Shown: positions 27,582-37,593, counted from the stretch's first letter. The stretch is DNA of 64,000 nucleotides from Acinetobacter sp. XS-4 (GCF_023920705.1 NZ_CP094657.1:1054001-1118000), one strand, 5' to 3'. Translations and numbers: made by a program. The notes: generated by a model from the letters alone, not told the origin.

Positions 27582-28286
27582 ATGTTTTATCCTTTACCTC
27601 GGAAAATCCAATTAGCAGCAAATACTTCAAATTGGTCAATTGAGTCTACGCAAAGTATTTTGCTCATGGTTGGGCTAAATGAACTTGAAAATGCACAGGA
27701 CTGGGCGCACCAGCCATTAGCCGATCATTTAGAATTACTAAGTAAAAGAGCACAGACACTCGAAATTCCAGTTATTTTTATTGATGCATCTCAGCTTCAA
27801 CAAACCATGTTGCAGTTGGGGCAGCGACTGTCGTCAAATGCTAAAGCCCAAGTTGTGATGGCTGGTGATTTGTCACCTCTGTTTAAACAAGTCATGCAGC
27901 TTGTTTTATCTATTACCGATTATGTAGCTATTGTAAATGATGCGATCTTGGCGGCTAATCTAGAGCAGCACATTCAATGGGTTGAAAAGATCAGTTTTGA
28001 CCATATAAAACATTTAAATACACAGACCTTAATGCGTCTATGGTCTTTAAGTGCACCGTCTGAATATATCTTGTCAGATAAAGGAATTTTATTGGCAATT
28101 GCTGAACAGGTGGGGCGACACCCCATGGAGATTCATCCTGAAATTGATTTACGAAACTACGGTCTAGATCAATCGGCCGTGAATTATCTGGTTGACCTGT
28201 GGCGTGCGAACGGTGCAAGTCTAAGTGCTGAAGAGCTAATGCAAACACCGACATTGCAGCATATTATGCAGTTATTGAAGCATTGA
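27582..28286 (+). CDS. Degenerate EntB-like protein: isochorismatase-like fold plus carrier-like domain
   Basis: A 234-residue protein with the two-domain plan of EntB-type isochorismatase/aryl carrier proteins. Residues 1-155 follow the isochorismatase fold, but where EntB has IHDMQ this protein has MVGLNE (residues 29-34), so the catalytic aspartate is missing. Residues 160-234 align with the aryl-carrier domain (DLRNYGLDQSAVNYLVDLW), but the carrier serine after GLD is glutamine (Q197). It therefore looks unable to hydrolyse isochorismate or carry a phosphopantetheine arm, unless the neighbouring S198 substitutes. No siderophore genes surround it. The alignment is by eye. Confidence 0.6.
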   Translation: MFYPLPRKIQLAANTSNWSIESTQSILLMVGLNELENAQDWAHQPLADHLELLSKRAQTLEIPVIFIDASQLQQTMLQLGQRLSSNAKAQVVMAGDLSPLFKQVMQLVLSITDYVAIVNDAILAANLEQHIQWVEKISFDHIKHLNTQTLMRLWSLSAPSEYILSDKGILLAIAEQVGRHPMEIHPEIDLRNYGLDQSAVNYLVDLWRANGASLSAEELMQTPTLQHIMQLLKH

Positions 28287-28418
28287 CTAACTATAGACCT
28301 AAAGTGATCCATAATATTTGCAAATTATGGTGTTAATTTACCCGAACGGCATTGTAATTCGGACGTAAGCTTTTTATTATTGCCCGCTTGTTTTTCATCT
28401 TACCTTGGGAATACAACC

Positions 28419-29057
28419 TTGAGTGATTTTCTAAGTGAACATCTGATCTATCGTGATGATGATTTTATGGTGATTCATAAACCTTCGGACATCTTGAGTG
28501 TTCCTGGTAAGGGTGATTTACATGATAGCGTTTTGACAAGGTTGGTTGCGATTGAACCTAAAACTTTGCTCATTCATCGTCTAGATCGAGACACTTCAGG
28601 TATTTTGGTATTTGGTTTATCTAAGCGTGGTCAAAGTACGATTGCGCGTCAATTTCAAGATCGTCAGACTTCAAAAATATATGAAGCACTTGTCGCAGGT
28701 CATCTAGAGGGTGAGGGGACTGTAGATATTCCTGTTATCTATGATCCAAGCCGACCACCTTTACATATTGTCGACGCTTCTCACAACAAACCTGCTTTAA
28801 CACATTGGCAGGCAATAGAACATTTTCAGATTCAGGGGCAACCTGTAACTCGTGTGAAATTAACACCAATTACGGGCCGATCCCATCAACTCCGTGTACA
28901 CATGCAATATCTTGGGCATCCAATTGTAGGTGACACGCTGTATGCAACACCGGAGCAGCAACTTGTTCCGCGTTTGTGTTTGCATGCCAAACAGTTAAGT
29001 TTTAATCATCCTGTAACAGCAGAAATATTAACTTTTGACTGTCCTGTACCGTTTTAA
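28419..29057 (+). CDS. rluA: RNA pseudouridine synthase RluA
   Basis: A dual-target pseudouridine synthase; E. coli RluA modifies 23S rRNA U746 and tRNA position 32. The catalytic aspartate is in LIHRLDRDTSGILVF. Other matches are YRDDDFMVIHKPSDILSVPG and the RluA-type LTPITGRSHQLRVHMQYLGH. No S4 domain is present, as in RluA. The start is not clear: no ATG lies near the family start. TTG at 28419 (LSDFLSEHLIY) with TGGGA upstream is my choice, giving 212 residues; the open frame extends to a TTG at 28380. Confidence 0.88.
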   Translation: MSDFLSEHLIYRDDDFMVIHKPSDILSVPGKGDLHDSVLTRLVAIEPKTLLIHRLDRDTSGILVFGLSKRGQSTIARQFQDRQTSKIYEALVAGHLEGEGTVDIPVIYDPSRPPLHIVDASHNKPALTHWQAIEHFQIQGQPVTRVKLTPITGRSHQLRVHMQYLGHPIVGDTLYATPEQQLVPRLCLHAKQLSFNHPVTAEILTFDCPVPF

Positions 29058-29132
29058 TGTAAAAATTTTAATGCGTGATTTTTTGTAGCAAAGTCATTTA
29101 ATTGGTTTTTGCTTCAAAATTTTGCTTTAAAG

Positions 29133-29184
29133 ACTACATAAAAAGATGCAAAAATAAGCTAATTTGCATCGTACAATATGTAGT
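29133..29184. repeat. Nested perfect palindromes upstream of rapA
   Basis: Outer arms ACTACATA (29133-29140) and TATGTAGT (29177-29184) enclose inner arms GATGCAAA (29145-29152) and TTTGCATC (29163-29170). Both pairs are perfect reverse complements. A -10-like TACAAT (29172-29177) lies inside. It could be a two-site operator or a cruciform/leader hairpin. The rest of the 29058-29201 gap shows nothing else. Confidence 0.6.
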
Positions 29185-29201
29185 GCGAACTTGAGAGAAA
29201 G

Positions 29202-32039
29202 GTGGAAAAATTGCAGCAGTATGCTATTGGTCAACGTTGGCTATCAGACACAGAAACTGAACTCGGTTTAGGTGTGCTTATTGATGTAGATGAAAGATCT
29301 GTCAGCATTTTATTCCCCAAAAGTGATGAGACACGTGTGTATGCACGTAACAATGCTCCACTATCTCGTATCATCTTTAACACAAATGATGAAGTTCAAG
29401 ATCAGGAAGGCAAGAAGTGGATTGTTGAGTCTGTTGAAGACCGACATGGTGTTTTACGTTACAACGTTGTTCGTACCTTAGAAAATGGCGAACAAGATCG
29501 TAAAGCGCTGAATGAAACACGTATCGGTGCGCAAATTCAGTTATCGAAGCCTTTAGATCGTTTGCTTGCAAGTCAGGTTGACTATAAAGAGTGGTATGAC
29601 CTGCGTATTGAAGCGATGCTTATGCAAGCACAAATGCAGAATAGCCCTCTACGTGGTATGGTTGGGGCGCGCGTTGGTCTGATCCCTCATCAGCTTTATA
29701 TCGCACATGAAGTTGGTAAACGTTTTGCACCTCGTGTTTTACTTGCCGATGAAGTGGGCTTGGGTAAAACAATTGAAGCTGGCTTAATTATCCACCAACA
29801 GCTTAAAACCGGTCGCTCAGAACGAATTCTTATTTTAGTCCCTGATTCTCTACAGTATCAGTGGATGATTGAAATGCGCCGTCGTTTTAACTTGCAATTC
29901 TCTCTGTTTGATTTAACACGTACCGCATCTATTAAAGAACATGATCCAGAACTTAACCCGTTCTTGACTGAGCAATGCATTATTGCCAGCGTTGACTTAA
30001 TGGTTGACCATGATGATTTGCGTGAGCAAGCAATAGAAGCTGGCTTCGATTTGCTCGTGGTCGATGAAGCACATCATTTGATGTGGAGCGAAGAGGAAGG
30101 CGGGAATGATCGCTACGATTTAATTGAAGAGCTCGCTGAAAATACGGCTGGGGTGTTATTGCTTACCGCAACACCTGAGCAATTAGGTGTCGAAAGTCAT
30201 TTCGCACGTTTACGTTTACTTGATCCGCAGCGTTTTAGCAGTTTAGAGCGCTTCTTAGATGAAGAAACTCAGTACCAGCAGACTGCAAAAATTGCTGAAG
30301 TACTCATGTCTGATCAGCCTTTAGCTCCTGAGCATTTATCTGCTTTAGAGGGTTTGTTGGGGCATAGTATTGAAGACCAGCCTGATCAACGTTTTAGAGC
30401 AATTCACGAATTATTAGATCGTCACGGTACAGGTCGTATTTTATTCCGTAATACGCGTGAAGCAATTCAAGGCTTCCCAGGGCGTGATTGTCAGCCAGCA
30501 CCATTACCAGCACCAGAAGATTGGTCAAAAGATGGAAAATTGCGTGAGCAGATGTGGCCAGAAGAAGCACAACTTGATGGTTCATGGATGCAAAATGACC
30601 CACGTGTGCTATGGGTAATGGAAGTTCTACGCAAAGATCTTAAGCATAAAAAAGTGCTTTTAATTGCGCGTAGTGGACCAGTTGTTGAAGCTTTAGAAAA
30701 TGTATTGCGTTTGCATGCAGGCATTCGTACTGCGATGTTCCATGAAGGTATGAGCTTACTTGAACGTGACCAAGCGGCTGCCTATTTTGCTGAAGAAAGC
30801 TACGGTGCACAGATTCTCCTGTGTTCAGAAATTGGTTCTGAAGGCCGTAATTTCCAATTTGCCAGTGATCTAATTTTATTTGATCTACCAGCTAACCCAG
30901 ATGTTTTAGAACAACGTATCGGACGTCTAGACCGTATTGGTCAAGAAAATCGTATTCAGATTCATGTGCCATATCTTGTTGGAACCGCTCAAGAGCGTAT
31001 GTTCCGTTGGTACAATGAAGCACTTAATATTTTCAGCAATATTTCGCCAACAGCACAAACGCTGCAAGAGAACTTTATTGTTGAATTAAAAGACTGTTTA
31101 CTTGCAGACCAAGGTCAAACATTTGAAGATTTGCTTGAAGAAGTGAATGTTCAACGTCAAGCTTTAGAAGCTGAACTTCAAGCAGGCCGAGATCGTTTAC
31201 TTGAATATAACTCATGTCGTCCTATCGTGGCGCAAGAGATTGTTCAGGCACTTGAAGATTATGATGACAATACAACGCTACCAATGTTTGTGAAGCGTTT
31301 CATGTCATCAACCAATATCGACTTTGATGAGCAAAGTAACGGTACTGTAATTATTCGTCCAACTGACCAAATGCAAGTGCAAGGTTTGGCGCTAGACGAA
31401 GAAGGCATGACAGCAACTTTCTATCGTGATCAGGCTCAGCTTCGTGAAGATGCTCAATATTTAACTTTAGAGCATCCATTCATTGAAAGTGTAATGGAAA
31501 TGATCCGTACGCAATCATTTGGTAGTACTAATGTTGCTGTACTCAAATCTAATGCATTAAAGCAGGGTTCAGTATTAATTGAAGTGTGGTTTAAAGTCGA
31601 TGTCGTTGCGCCTAAGGCGTTGAACTTACCATCGAGCTTGCCTAAGCAGTTAATTCGTGTGCTATTAAGCGAAACTGGTCAAGATTTGTCTGAAAAAATT
31701 GATCCAGCAATTTTGAAACCATATTTACATCACTTAGATGGTAATAGCTGTCGTCAGGTGGTTAAAGCTCGCCGTGATATCATTGAGGAACGTTATAAAC
31801 AAGCGTTGGATATTGCAAAAGTTGATTTGCCACAGCTTCAGCAGCAAGCGAAAGAGCATTATGGCAATAAATGGCAATATGAAATTGACCGTTTAACTTA
31901 TCTAAAACAGTTCAACCCAAGTATTCGTCAAGATGAAATTGAGCGTTTACAAAAGCTGCAAAAAGAAGGCTTGAGCTTGCTTGATGGTTTAACTGTTACA
32001 CCAGAAGCAATTCAAGTATTAGTTGTGGTTAAGCCATAA
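29202..32039 (+). CDS. rapA: RNA polymerase-associated ATPase RapA
   Basis: A Swi2/Snf2 ATPase that recycles RNA polymerase. At 945 residues it is near the 968 of E. coli RapA. An N-terminal Tudor-like part (IGQRWLSDTETELGLGVLI) is followed by the helicase core: Walker A DEVGLGKT at 183-190, DEAH at 288-291, TATPEQ at 322-327, and motif VI EQRIGRLDRIGQ. The RapA-specific C-terminal domains complete the protein. The start is GTG at 29202 with AGAGAAAG upstream; a TTG three codons later is also possible. Confidence 0.95.
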   Translation: MEKLQQYAIGQRWLSDTETELGLGVLIDVDERSVSILFPKSDETRVYARNNAPLSRIIFNTNDEVQDQEGKKWIVESVEDRHGVLRYNVVRTLENGEQDRKALNETRIGAQIQLSKPLDRLLASQVDYKEWYDLRIEAMLMQAQMQNSPLRGMVGARVGLIPHQLYIAHEVGKRFAPRVLLADEVGLGKTIEAGLIIHQQLKTGRSERILILVPDSLQYQWMIEMRRRFNLQFSLFDLTRTASIKEHDPELNPFLTEQCIIASVDLMVDHDDLREQAIEAGFDLLVVDEAHHLMWSEEEGGNDRYDLIEELAENTAGVLLLTATPEQLGVESHFARLRLLDPQRFSSLERFLDEETQYQQTAKIAEVLMSDQPLAPEHLSALEGLLGHSIEDQPDQRFRAIHELLDRHGTGRILFRNTREAIQGFPGRDCQPAPLPAPEDWSKDGKLREQMWPEEAQLDGSWMQNDPRVLWVMEVLRKDLKHKKVLLIARSGPVVEALENVLRLHAGIRTAMFHEGMSLLERDQAAAYFAEESYGAQILLCSEIGSEGRNFQFASDLILFDLPANPDVLEQRIGRLDRIGQENRIQIHVPYLVGTAQERMFRWYNEALNIFSNISPTAQTLQENFIVELKDCLLADQGQTFEDLLEEVNVQRQALEAELQAGRDRLLEYNSCRPIVAQEIVQALEDYDDNTTLPMFVKRFMSSTNIDFDEQSNGTVIIRPTDQMQVQGLALDEEGMTATFYRDQAQLREDAQYLTLEHPFIESVMEMIRTQSFGSTNVAVLKSNALKQGSVLIEVWFKVDVVAPKALNLPSSLPKQLIRVLLSETGQDLSEKIDPAILKPYLHHLDGNSCRQVVKARRDIIEERYKQALDIAKVDLPQLQQQAKEHYGNKWQYEIDRLTYLKQFNPSIRQDEIERLQKLQKEGLSLLDGLTVTPEAIQVLVVVKP

Positions 32040-32051
32040 TTAACTCAAACT

Positions 32052-32081
32052 AAAAAAAGCGCCTAGAGGGCGCTTTTTTTA
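32052..32081. terminator. Bidirectional terminator between rapA and the AI-2E gene
   Basis: AGCGCC (32058-32063) and GGCGCT (32069-32074), flanked by seven A on the left and seven T on the right. Confidence 0.88.
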
Positions 32082-32096
32082 TACATCGATTTTGAG

Positions 32097-33113
32097 TTAG
32101 ATGAGACCCGCATCTTTTAATTCTAATTTTAAATATGCGTAGAAAATTGGAGCTGCGATTAAACCGCCTAATCCAAAAATTGACTCAAATACCAGCATTG
32201 CTAATAAAATCTCCCATGCATTTGCATTGATTTTATGCCCAATAATTTTAGCATTAATAAAATATTCAAGTTTATGAACCAGAACGAGATAAAGTAATGC
32301 TGCACCTGCGAGTCCGAGTGAAACAGTAAGCGCGGCAATGAACGTTAATGTATTTGAAATCAGATTACCTAAAATTGGAATCAGTCCAAACATGAAGGTC
32401 AAAATAGTAAGAGTTTTGGCAAAAGGAAGGTGGACTCCCCAAAGCGGTAATAAAACAAATGCAAATAAAATAAAGAGCAGCGTATTAATTGCTGAAATTT
32501 TTATCTGTGCAAAAACAACATTTTTAAATGAAATTGATAGTTTTTGAATACGTTGGATTAAAAGAGATTTAAAAACAGGTTGGGGAGTACGGCGGTGAAA
32601 ACCATGTATAGCGACCAAAATACCGATAATGAGGCCCATAACCATCGTCACGAAGTTATGCAAAATATCGGAACTGGTATTTTTTAATATGGTCACGTTA
32701 TCTTTCATAAACGCGAAAATTTCATCTTTTAATTCTGTCACGCTATCGGGAATATAACCCGGAAGATATTTGCTAATTTCAGCTTGTAAATGCAGCAGGG
32801 TTTGATCAACTTTGCTGTTGATGTTGTGGATGCCTACACCTTTTAAATCATGAACGACAAAGCTAATTAAACTTGTAATGAAAAAACCAATAAGTGAAAT
32901 AGTAATAATACTTAATAAAATACTAATAAAAATGCGGGCTCTTTGACCATCAATATAACGTTCTACAACCGAGCTTAAGCTAATAATAATTTCATAAATC
33001 AGAAAGCCTGCAAAAAAACTTGCTAATAGATGTAATGGGATAACCGAAAGCAAAAAGATGCCCATAAGAATGTAGCTTGCAATCAGACTTTGACGATTAT
33101 TCAAATTTTGCAT
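32097..33113 (-). CDS. AI-2E family transporter (TqsA/PerM-like permease)
   Basis: A 338-residue polytopic membrane protein of the AI-2E transporter family. The N-terminal helix pair (LIASYILMGIFLLSVIPLHL), the central soluble domain, and the C-terminal part with FGLIPILGNLISNT and GLGGLIAAPIFYAYLK are typical. Family members have been linked to autoinducer export or sodium/proton exchange; which applies here cannot be told. It is monocistronic. Confidence 0.88.
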   Translation of the reverse strand: MQNLNNRQSLIASYILMGIFLLSVIPLHLLASFFAGFLIYEIIISLSSVVERYIDGQRARIFISILLSIITISLIGFFITSLISFVVHDLKGVGIHNINSKVDQTLLHLQAEISKYLPGYIPDSVTELKDEIFAFMKDNVTILKNTSSDILHNFVTMVMGLIIGILVAIHGFHRRTPQPVFKSLLIQRIQKLSISFKNVVFAQIKISAINTLLFILFAFVLLPLWGVHLPFAKTLTILTFMFGLIPILGNLISNTLTFIAALTVSLGLAGAALLYLVLVHKLEYFINAKIIGHKINANAWEILLAMLVFESIFGLGGLIAAPIFYAYLKLELKDAGLI

Positions 33114-33241
33114 GTTGATCCCTGAGATCGTTGGGAATATAGAAGAAAGAGCAAATGGAATAATTATTTATACTCTCGCAAGCTATTCGCTTCAATCGGT
33201 GAATTATATTTTTATTGGAAAATAGAGGAGTTAGATGTAAA

Positions 33242-33267
33242 AATGGCCTGTTTATTAACAAGCCATT
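33242..33267 (-). terminator. Terminator of the FabR/DesT-like gene
   Basis: AATGGCCTGTT (33242-33252), loop TATT, AACAAGCCATT (33257-33267). On the minus strand the one mismatch becomes a G-T wobble and a T run follows. Confidence 0.75.
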
Positions 33268-33279
33268 CATTAGATAATT

Positions 33280-33975
33280 TTAACGAATTTCTGCTTCATC
33301 CAAATGCCGAGCACCTTCTAAAATCATTCGAATCATAATCATCGTTTGCTCAGCAACTTCCGCACGTTGATGTATTGGAAGATCAATCACTTTGGCACCC
33401 ATGTGAAACACAAGTTGCGTAATTGCTTTTGCAACAAGTTCAGGGTGATATAAGTGGTTATTATTTAAGTGCTCTAGACGAATTAAATCTTCTTGTAGTT
33501 CTTGCTGGAAGAAGTTTAATTGACGATCAACCGCTGCTTTATAAGAAGTAGAACCTGTAAAACCTTCGCGTAGTAATAAGCTTAAATTACCTTCATCGGC
33601 ATCGAGCTGTTGAAGAAAAATATCGACAGAACTGCGAATAATACTTTCTTGTAAGGAAGCACGTAGGCGAGCCTGCCGTATAATTTTACGTAAGACGATA
33701 CCTGCACGGTCAATTAAAGAAATTGCTAATTCATCAATATCTTTAAAGTGTCGATAGAAACTATTTGGCGCAATGCCAGCTTCTCGTGCTACTTCACGTA
33801 AACTTAATGAAGCAATACTTTTTTGTGGGCCAATCAGATTTAGAGCAGCCTGAAAAAGTTCTTCTTTAGTAATTGTCGCTTTTCTTCCCACAGAACGCGT
33901 AGCTGTTTTAATTTCAATGACATCTTGTTGTTGAGGTGTGTCATTCAGGTTCTGAGAAAGTGAAGATTGGGTCAT
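33280..33975 (-). CDS. TetR family repressor of unsaturated fatty acid genes, FabR/DesT-like
   Basis: A 231-residue TetR-type regulator. The helix-turn-helix (ASLSLREVAREAGIAPNSFYRHF) is nearly identical to that of FabR, which together with DesT controls fatty acid unsaturation in response to acyl-CoA/ACP pools. It is divergent from the ferredoxin reductase and desaturase genes, the same arrangement as Pseudomonas desT-desCB. A 22-bp palindrome in the shared promoter region is the likely operator. The ATG at 33975 is chosen over a TTG three codons earlier. The N-terminal 30 residues are Gln/Ser/Thr-rich and probably disordered. Confidence 0.9.
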   Translation of the reverse strand: MTQSSLSQNLNDTPQQQDVIEIKTATRSVGRKATITKEELFQAALNLIGPQKSIASLSLREVAREAGIAPNSFYRHFKDIDELAISLIDRAGIVLRKIIRQARLRASLQESIIRSSVDIFLQQLDADEGNLSLLLREGFTGSTSYKAAVDRQLNFFQQELQEDLIRLEHLNNNHLYHPELVAKAITQLVFHMGAKVIDLPIHQRAEVAEQTMIMIRMILEGARHLDEAEIR

Positions 33976-34053
33976 GCTGTTCAATATATTTGTAAACTCT
34001 CAGGATTATAGCCTTAGAAGCTGAACTTGTGAAATTGTAATTAAAAGTACGGG

Positions 34054-34085
34054 TGTATATACAAATATATATACATGTGTATAAT
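34054..34085 (+). promoter_or_regulatory. Operator and -10 box of the desaturase operon
   Basis: TGTATATA (34054-34061), 6 bases, TATATACA (34068-34075) is a perfect 8-6-8 inverted repeat. A consensus -10 box TATAAT follows at 34080-34085. The palindrome therefore covers the -35 region, a position suited to repression by the divergent FabR/DesT-like protein. The pairing of protein and site is inference. Confidence 0.65.
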
Positions 34086-34115
34086 AATTAAAAAAGAGCG
34101 ACAGAGCCTCCAGCT

Positions 34116-35183
34116 ATGCAAGCAATCGAAAAGAGAAATTCTCTATTCAATTCATTGACACAAGCCATCTTTGATAAAGAAATGGCTAACTTCTGGCTAC
34201 AAAAAGTTAATCCTTTATGGTCTGTAAAACATGGGCTTGTTCAAATTGTAAAAAAAGAATTTGTCGCTCATGACATGGTAAGTCTTACACTAAAATGCAA
34301 CCGTTTAGTGAAAGCAGGTGTTGCTGGTCAGCATCATCCAGTCATTGTTGAAATTGCTGGTCGTCGTTATGAACGTACTTATAGCTTGACGCAAATTGAC
34401 GAACAACATTTACGTTTAACGATTAAAAAAGTAGCCGATGGTATTGTCAGTAACTGGTTTATGACTGAAAGCCAAATTGGCGATGTTTTTGAGCTAGGTC
34501 AGCCTTATGGCGACATGCAACAAAATATCAAAACACCAAAATTAATTATGCTGGCTGCGGGTAGTGGTATTACCCCAATGTTGAGCTTAATCACTGCAAT
34601 TAAACAAAGCCAGCAGTTAGATAAAGTTCAAGTGCAGCTTTTATATTGGGTAAAGCAACGCTCAGATGCAGCTTTTGTTGAATACTTTGAAAAAGTTGCA
34701 GAGCAATTCCCAAATTTTAGTTATCAGGTTTTCTATACACAAGAAACACCAAATGATGAACGTTTAAATGCAGAGCATTTAGCATTAGTAGACGATTTGG
34801 AAAATAGCACTATATATGCATGTGGACCTTCTGGTTTCGTTTCAACAGTGGAACAGCTTTTTGAAAAAGCACCGACTGTATTAACAGAAGCTTTTAGCTT
34901 AACGCGTGATAGTACGGCTGAAGTTGGTTATGTAAATGTCACATTAACCCAGTCTAATAAGGTTATTGCAATTCCAAAAGGCGAATCAATTTTGGTGAGT
35001 CTGGAACATGAAGGCCTTAAGCCAACACATGGCTGCCGTATGGGAATTTGTAATAAGTGCGTTTGTAGTAAAGCTCAAGGTTCTACACGTAACTTACTCA
35101 ACGGTAGTGAAAATACCGAACCAAGCCAATTACTCAAAATTTGTGTGAACTCAGCACAATCTGATCTAGTTATTGATCTTTAA
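34116..35183 (+). CDS. Ferredoxin reductase with C-terminal [2Fe-2S] domain (desaturase electron donor)
   Basis: A 355-residue flavin-dependent reductase that would pass electrons from NAD(P)H to the desaturase encoded next. FAD-binding RTYSLTQ (residues 88-94) and the NAD(P)-binding block LIMLAAGSGITPMLSLI are visible. The C-terminal plant-type ferredoxin carries GCRMGICNKCVC and the fourth cysteine in LLKICVNSA. It lies 12 bases before the desaturase gene in one operon, as in Pseudomonas desCB (DesC). Confidence 0.92.
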   Translation: MQAIEKRNSLFNSLTQAIFDKEMANFWLQKVNPLWSVKHGLVQIVKKEFVAHDMVSLTLKCNRLVKAGVAGQHHPVIVEIAGRRYERTYSLTQIDEQHLRLTIKKVADGIVSNWFMTESQIGDVFELGQPYGDMQQNIKTPKLIMLAAGSGITPMLSLITAIKQSQQLDKVQVQLLYWVKQRSDAAFVEYFEKVAEQFPNFSYQVFYTQETPNDERLNAEHLALVDDLENSTIYACGPSGFVSTVEQLFEKAPTVLTEAFSLTRDSTAEVGYVNVTLTQSNKVIAIPKGESILVSLEHEGLKPTHGCRMGICNKCVCSKAQGSTRNLLNGSENTEPSQLLKICVNSAQSDLVIDL

Positions 35184-35195
35184 GAGAGAACTTTT

Positions 35196-36290
<1,095 letters not shown>

Positions 36291-36293
36291 ACA

Positions 36294-36326
36294 AAAAAAG
36301 CCCTGATCAGTTCAGGGCTTTTTTTA
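36294..36326. terminator. Bidirectional terminator after the desaturase
   Basis: AAAGCCCTGA (36297-36306), 5-base loop, TCAGGGCTTT (36312-36321), with A and T runs on the two sides. It also serves the converging hotdog gene. Confidence 0.93.
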
Positions 36327-36791
36327 TTACTTCTTTTTAGAAATCCACATGGTAATCGTAGCTTGGAAGACTTTCTCTTTTTGAGAGTCATAGACTTCTA
36401 CATTCACTAAGTATTCGCCAGCTTTATCCCAGTCATAATTTTTCTCTACAGGCGTTGCAACTGCAATTAAGTCTGTTTCTGCCTTTTTTAAATATTCGAC
36501 AGTCATACCTTTGGGAATCCAGCGATGAGTAGAAGGTACAGTGACTTCGGTCATTGTGCCACCTGCAAGCTCGGCCATATTACACATTGCAATCGCATGA
36601 ACTGTTCCAATGTGATTGAGAACAGAACGTTTTTTCTTAATGGCTATTTCACAATAATTAGGTTTTAACTCAATAAATAGCGGTGAAATACTGCCGAAAT
36701 ACGGTGCTTTTAAACATAGCATGCGTGAGAAAGTCCATTTTCCTTTCGGAAAAGTAGACACTTTGTTCCAAAGTTCTAAAGTGGTTGCCAT
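36327..36791 (-). CDS. Hotdog-fold protein, DUF4442-like
   Basis: A 154-residue soluble protein resembling the DUF4442/PaaI-like thioesterase group. The central helix region VLNHIGTVHAIAMCNMAELAGG is the usual hotdog core. No clear catalytic residue pair can be assigned. It is divergent from a TetR regulator across a large palindrome, so it is probably that regulator's target. A link to lipid or acyl-CoA metabolism is suggested by fold and by the adjacent desaturase operon but is not shown. Confidence 0.8.
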   Translation of the reverse strand: MATTLELWNKVSTFPKGKWTFSRMLCLKAPYFGSISPLFIELKPNYCEIAIKKKRSVLNHIGTVHAIAMCNMAELAGGTMTEVTVPSTHRWIPKGMTVEYLKKAETDLIAVATPVEKNYDWDKAGEYLVNVEVYDSQKEKVFQATITMWISKKK

Positions 36792-36814
36792 GATTTAAAG
36801 CTCCATATTGATAA

Positions 36815-36853
36815 AAACAGAATTATATTCTTTAACAGAATATAATTCTGTTT
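36815..36853. promoter_or_regulatory. Large perfect inverted repeat, candidate double TetR operator
   Basis: A 16-bp arm (36815-36830) and its exact reverse complement (36838-36853) are separated by TTTAACA. The right half contains ACAGAAT-ATA-ATTCTGT, a perfect 17-bp palindrome; the left half holds a near copy (ACAGAAT-TAT-ATTCTTT). This suggests two adjacent operators. It lies between the hotdog gene and the TetR gene. Confidence 0.7.
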
Positions 36854-36909
36854 ACAAAAGTGAGTCAAGTCATTCAGAATATCTCCGATAACTGGTTAGG
36901 GAATAAACA

Positions 36910-37533
36910 ATGCAATCTGCACAAGAGTTATTAGAGCGGTTATATCCCGGTAGAAGGGCTGCTTTAAAAAGACAAATTTTATTAGATGCCCTGTCTTGTT
37001 TTTTAGAAAATGGAATTGAAACCACAAGCATTGAAATGATTCGTTCGAAATCTGACAGCAGTGTAGGGGCTATTTATCACCACTTTAAAAATAAAGAAGG
37101 GATTGTTGCGACTTTATTTTTTGCAGCTTTAGATGACCAAGCGGCATTAAGAGATGACTACTTGGAGGGTACAAAATCCCTTCAAGAAGTGCTATATGCT
37201 TTTATTCATAGTTATATTGATTGGGTAAGTGAGCAGACTGAGTTTGCTAAATTTCTAATATCTGCTCGTTTTAGTGTGATGCAGGGTGAAGACCAACAAC
37301 GTCTTGTTCAGAAAAATAAATTAAGAAATCAAAAGATCTTTAGTGAAATTTCACATTATGCTGAGGCTGAGTTTTTAAAATCTATTCCTCATGAACTATT
37401 ACTTTCATTAGTCATTGGGTCTACAGAGAACTATTGCCGTGCATGGTTATCACAACGTGTGCCCTCAAATCCTAAAATTTATAAAGATATTTTGGCGAAA
37501 GCTGCTTGGGATTCTCTGCAAAATTTGAGTTAA
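36910..37533 (+). CDS. TetR family transcriptional regulator
   Basis: A 207-residue TetR-type regulator with the N-terminal helix-turn-helix (IEMIRSKSDSSVGAIYHHF, about residues 40-58) and an all-helical ligand domain behind. It is divergent from the hotdog gene across a perfect 39-bp inverted repeat that is the likely operator for both. Ligand unknown. Confidence 0.9.
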   Translation: MQSAQELLERLYPGRRAALKRQILLDALSCFLENGIETTSIEMIRSKSDSSVGAIYHHFKNKEGIVATLFFAALDDQAALRDDYLEGTKSLQEVLYAFIHSYIDWVSEQTEFAKFLISARFSVMQGEDQQRLVQKNKLRNQKIFSEISHYAEAEFLKSIPHELLLSLVIGSTENYCRAWLSQRVPSNPKIYKDILAKAAWDSLQNLS

Positions 37534-37551
37534 ATATTTTGGTTTATACAT

Positions 37552-37582
37552 AAAAAAGCCACATATTTCATGCGGCTTTTTT
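37552..37582. terminator. Terminator between the TetR gene and the SIMPL gene
   Basis: AAAAAAGCC (37552-37560) and GGCTTTTTT (37574-37582) enclose a further CAT/ATG pairing. It is symmetric and can serve both converging genes. Confidence 0.8.
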
Positions 37583-37593
37583 AGAGAAAGAAA

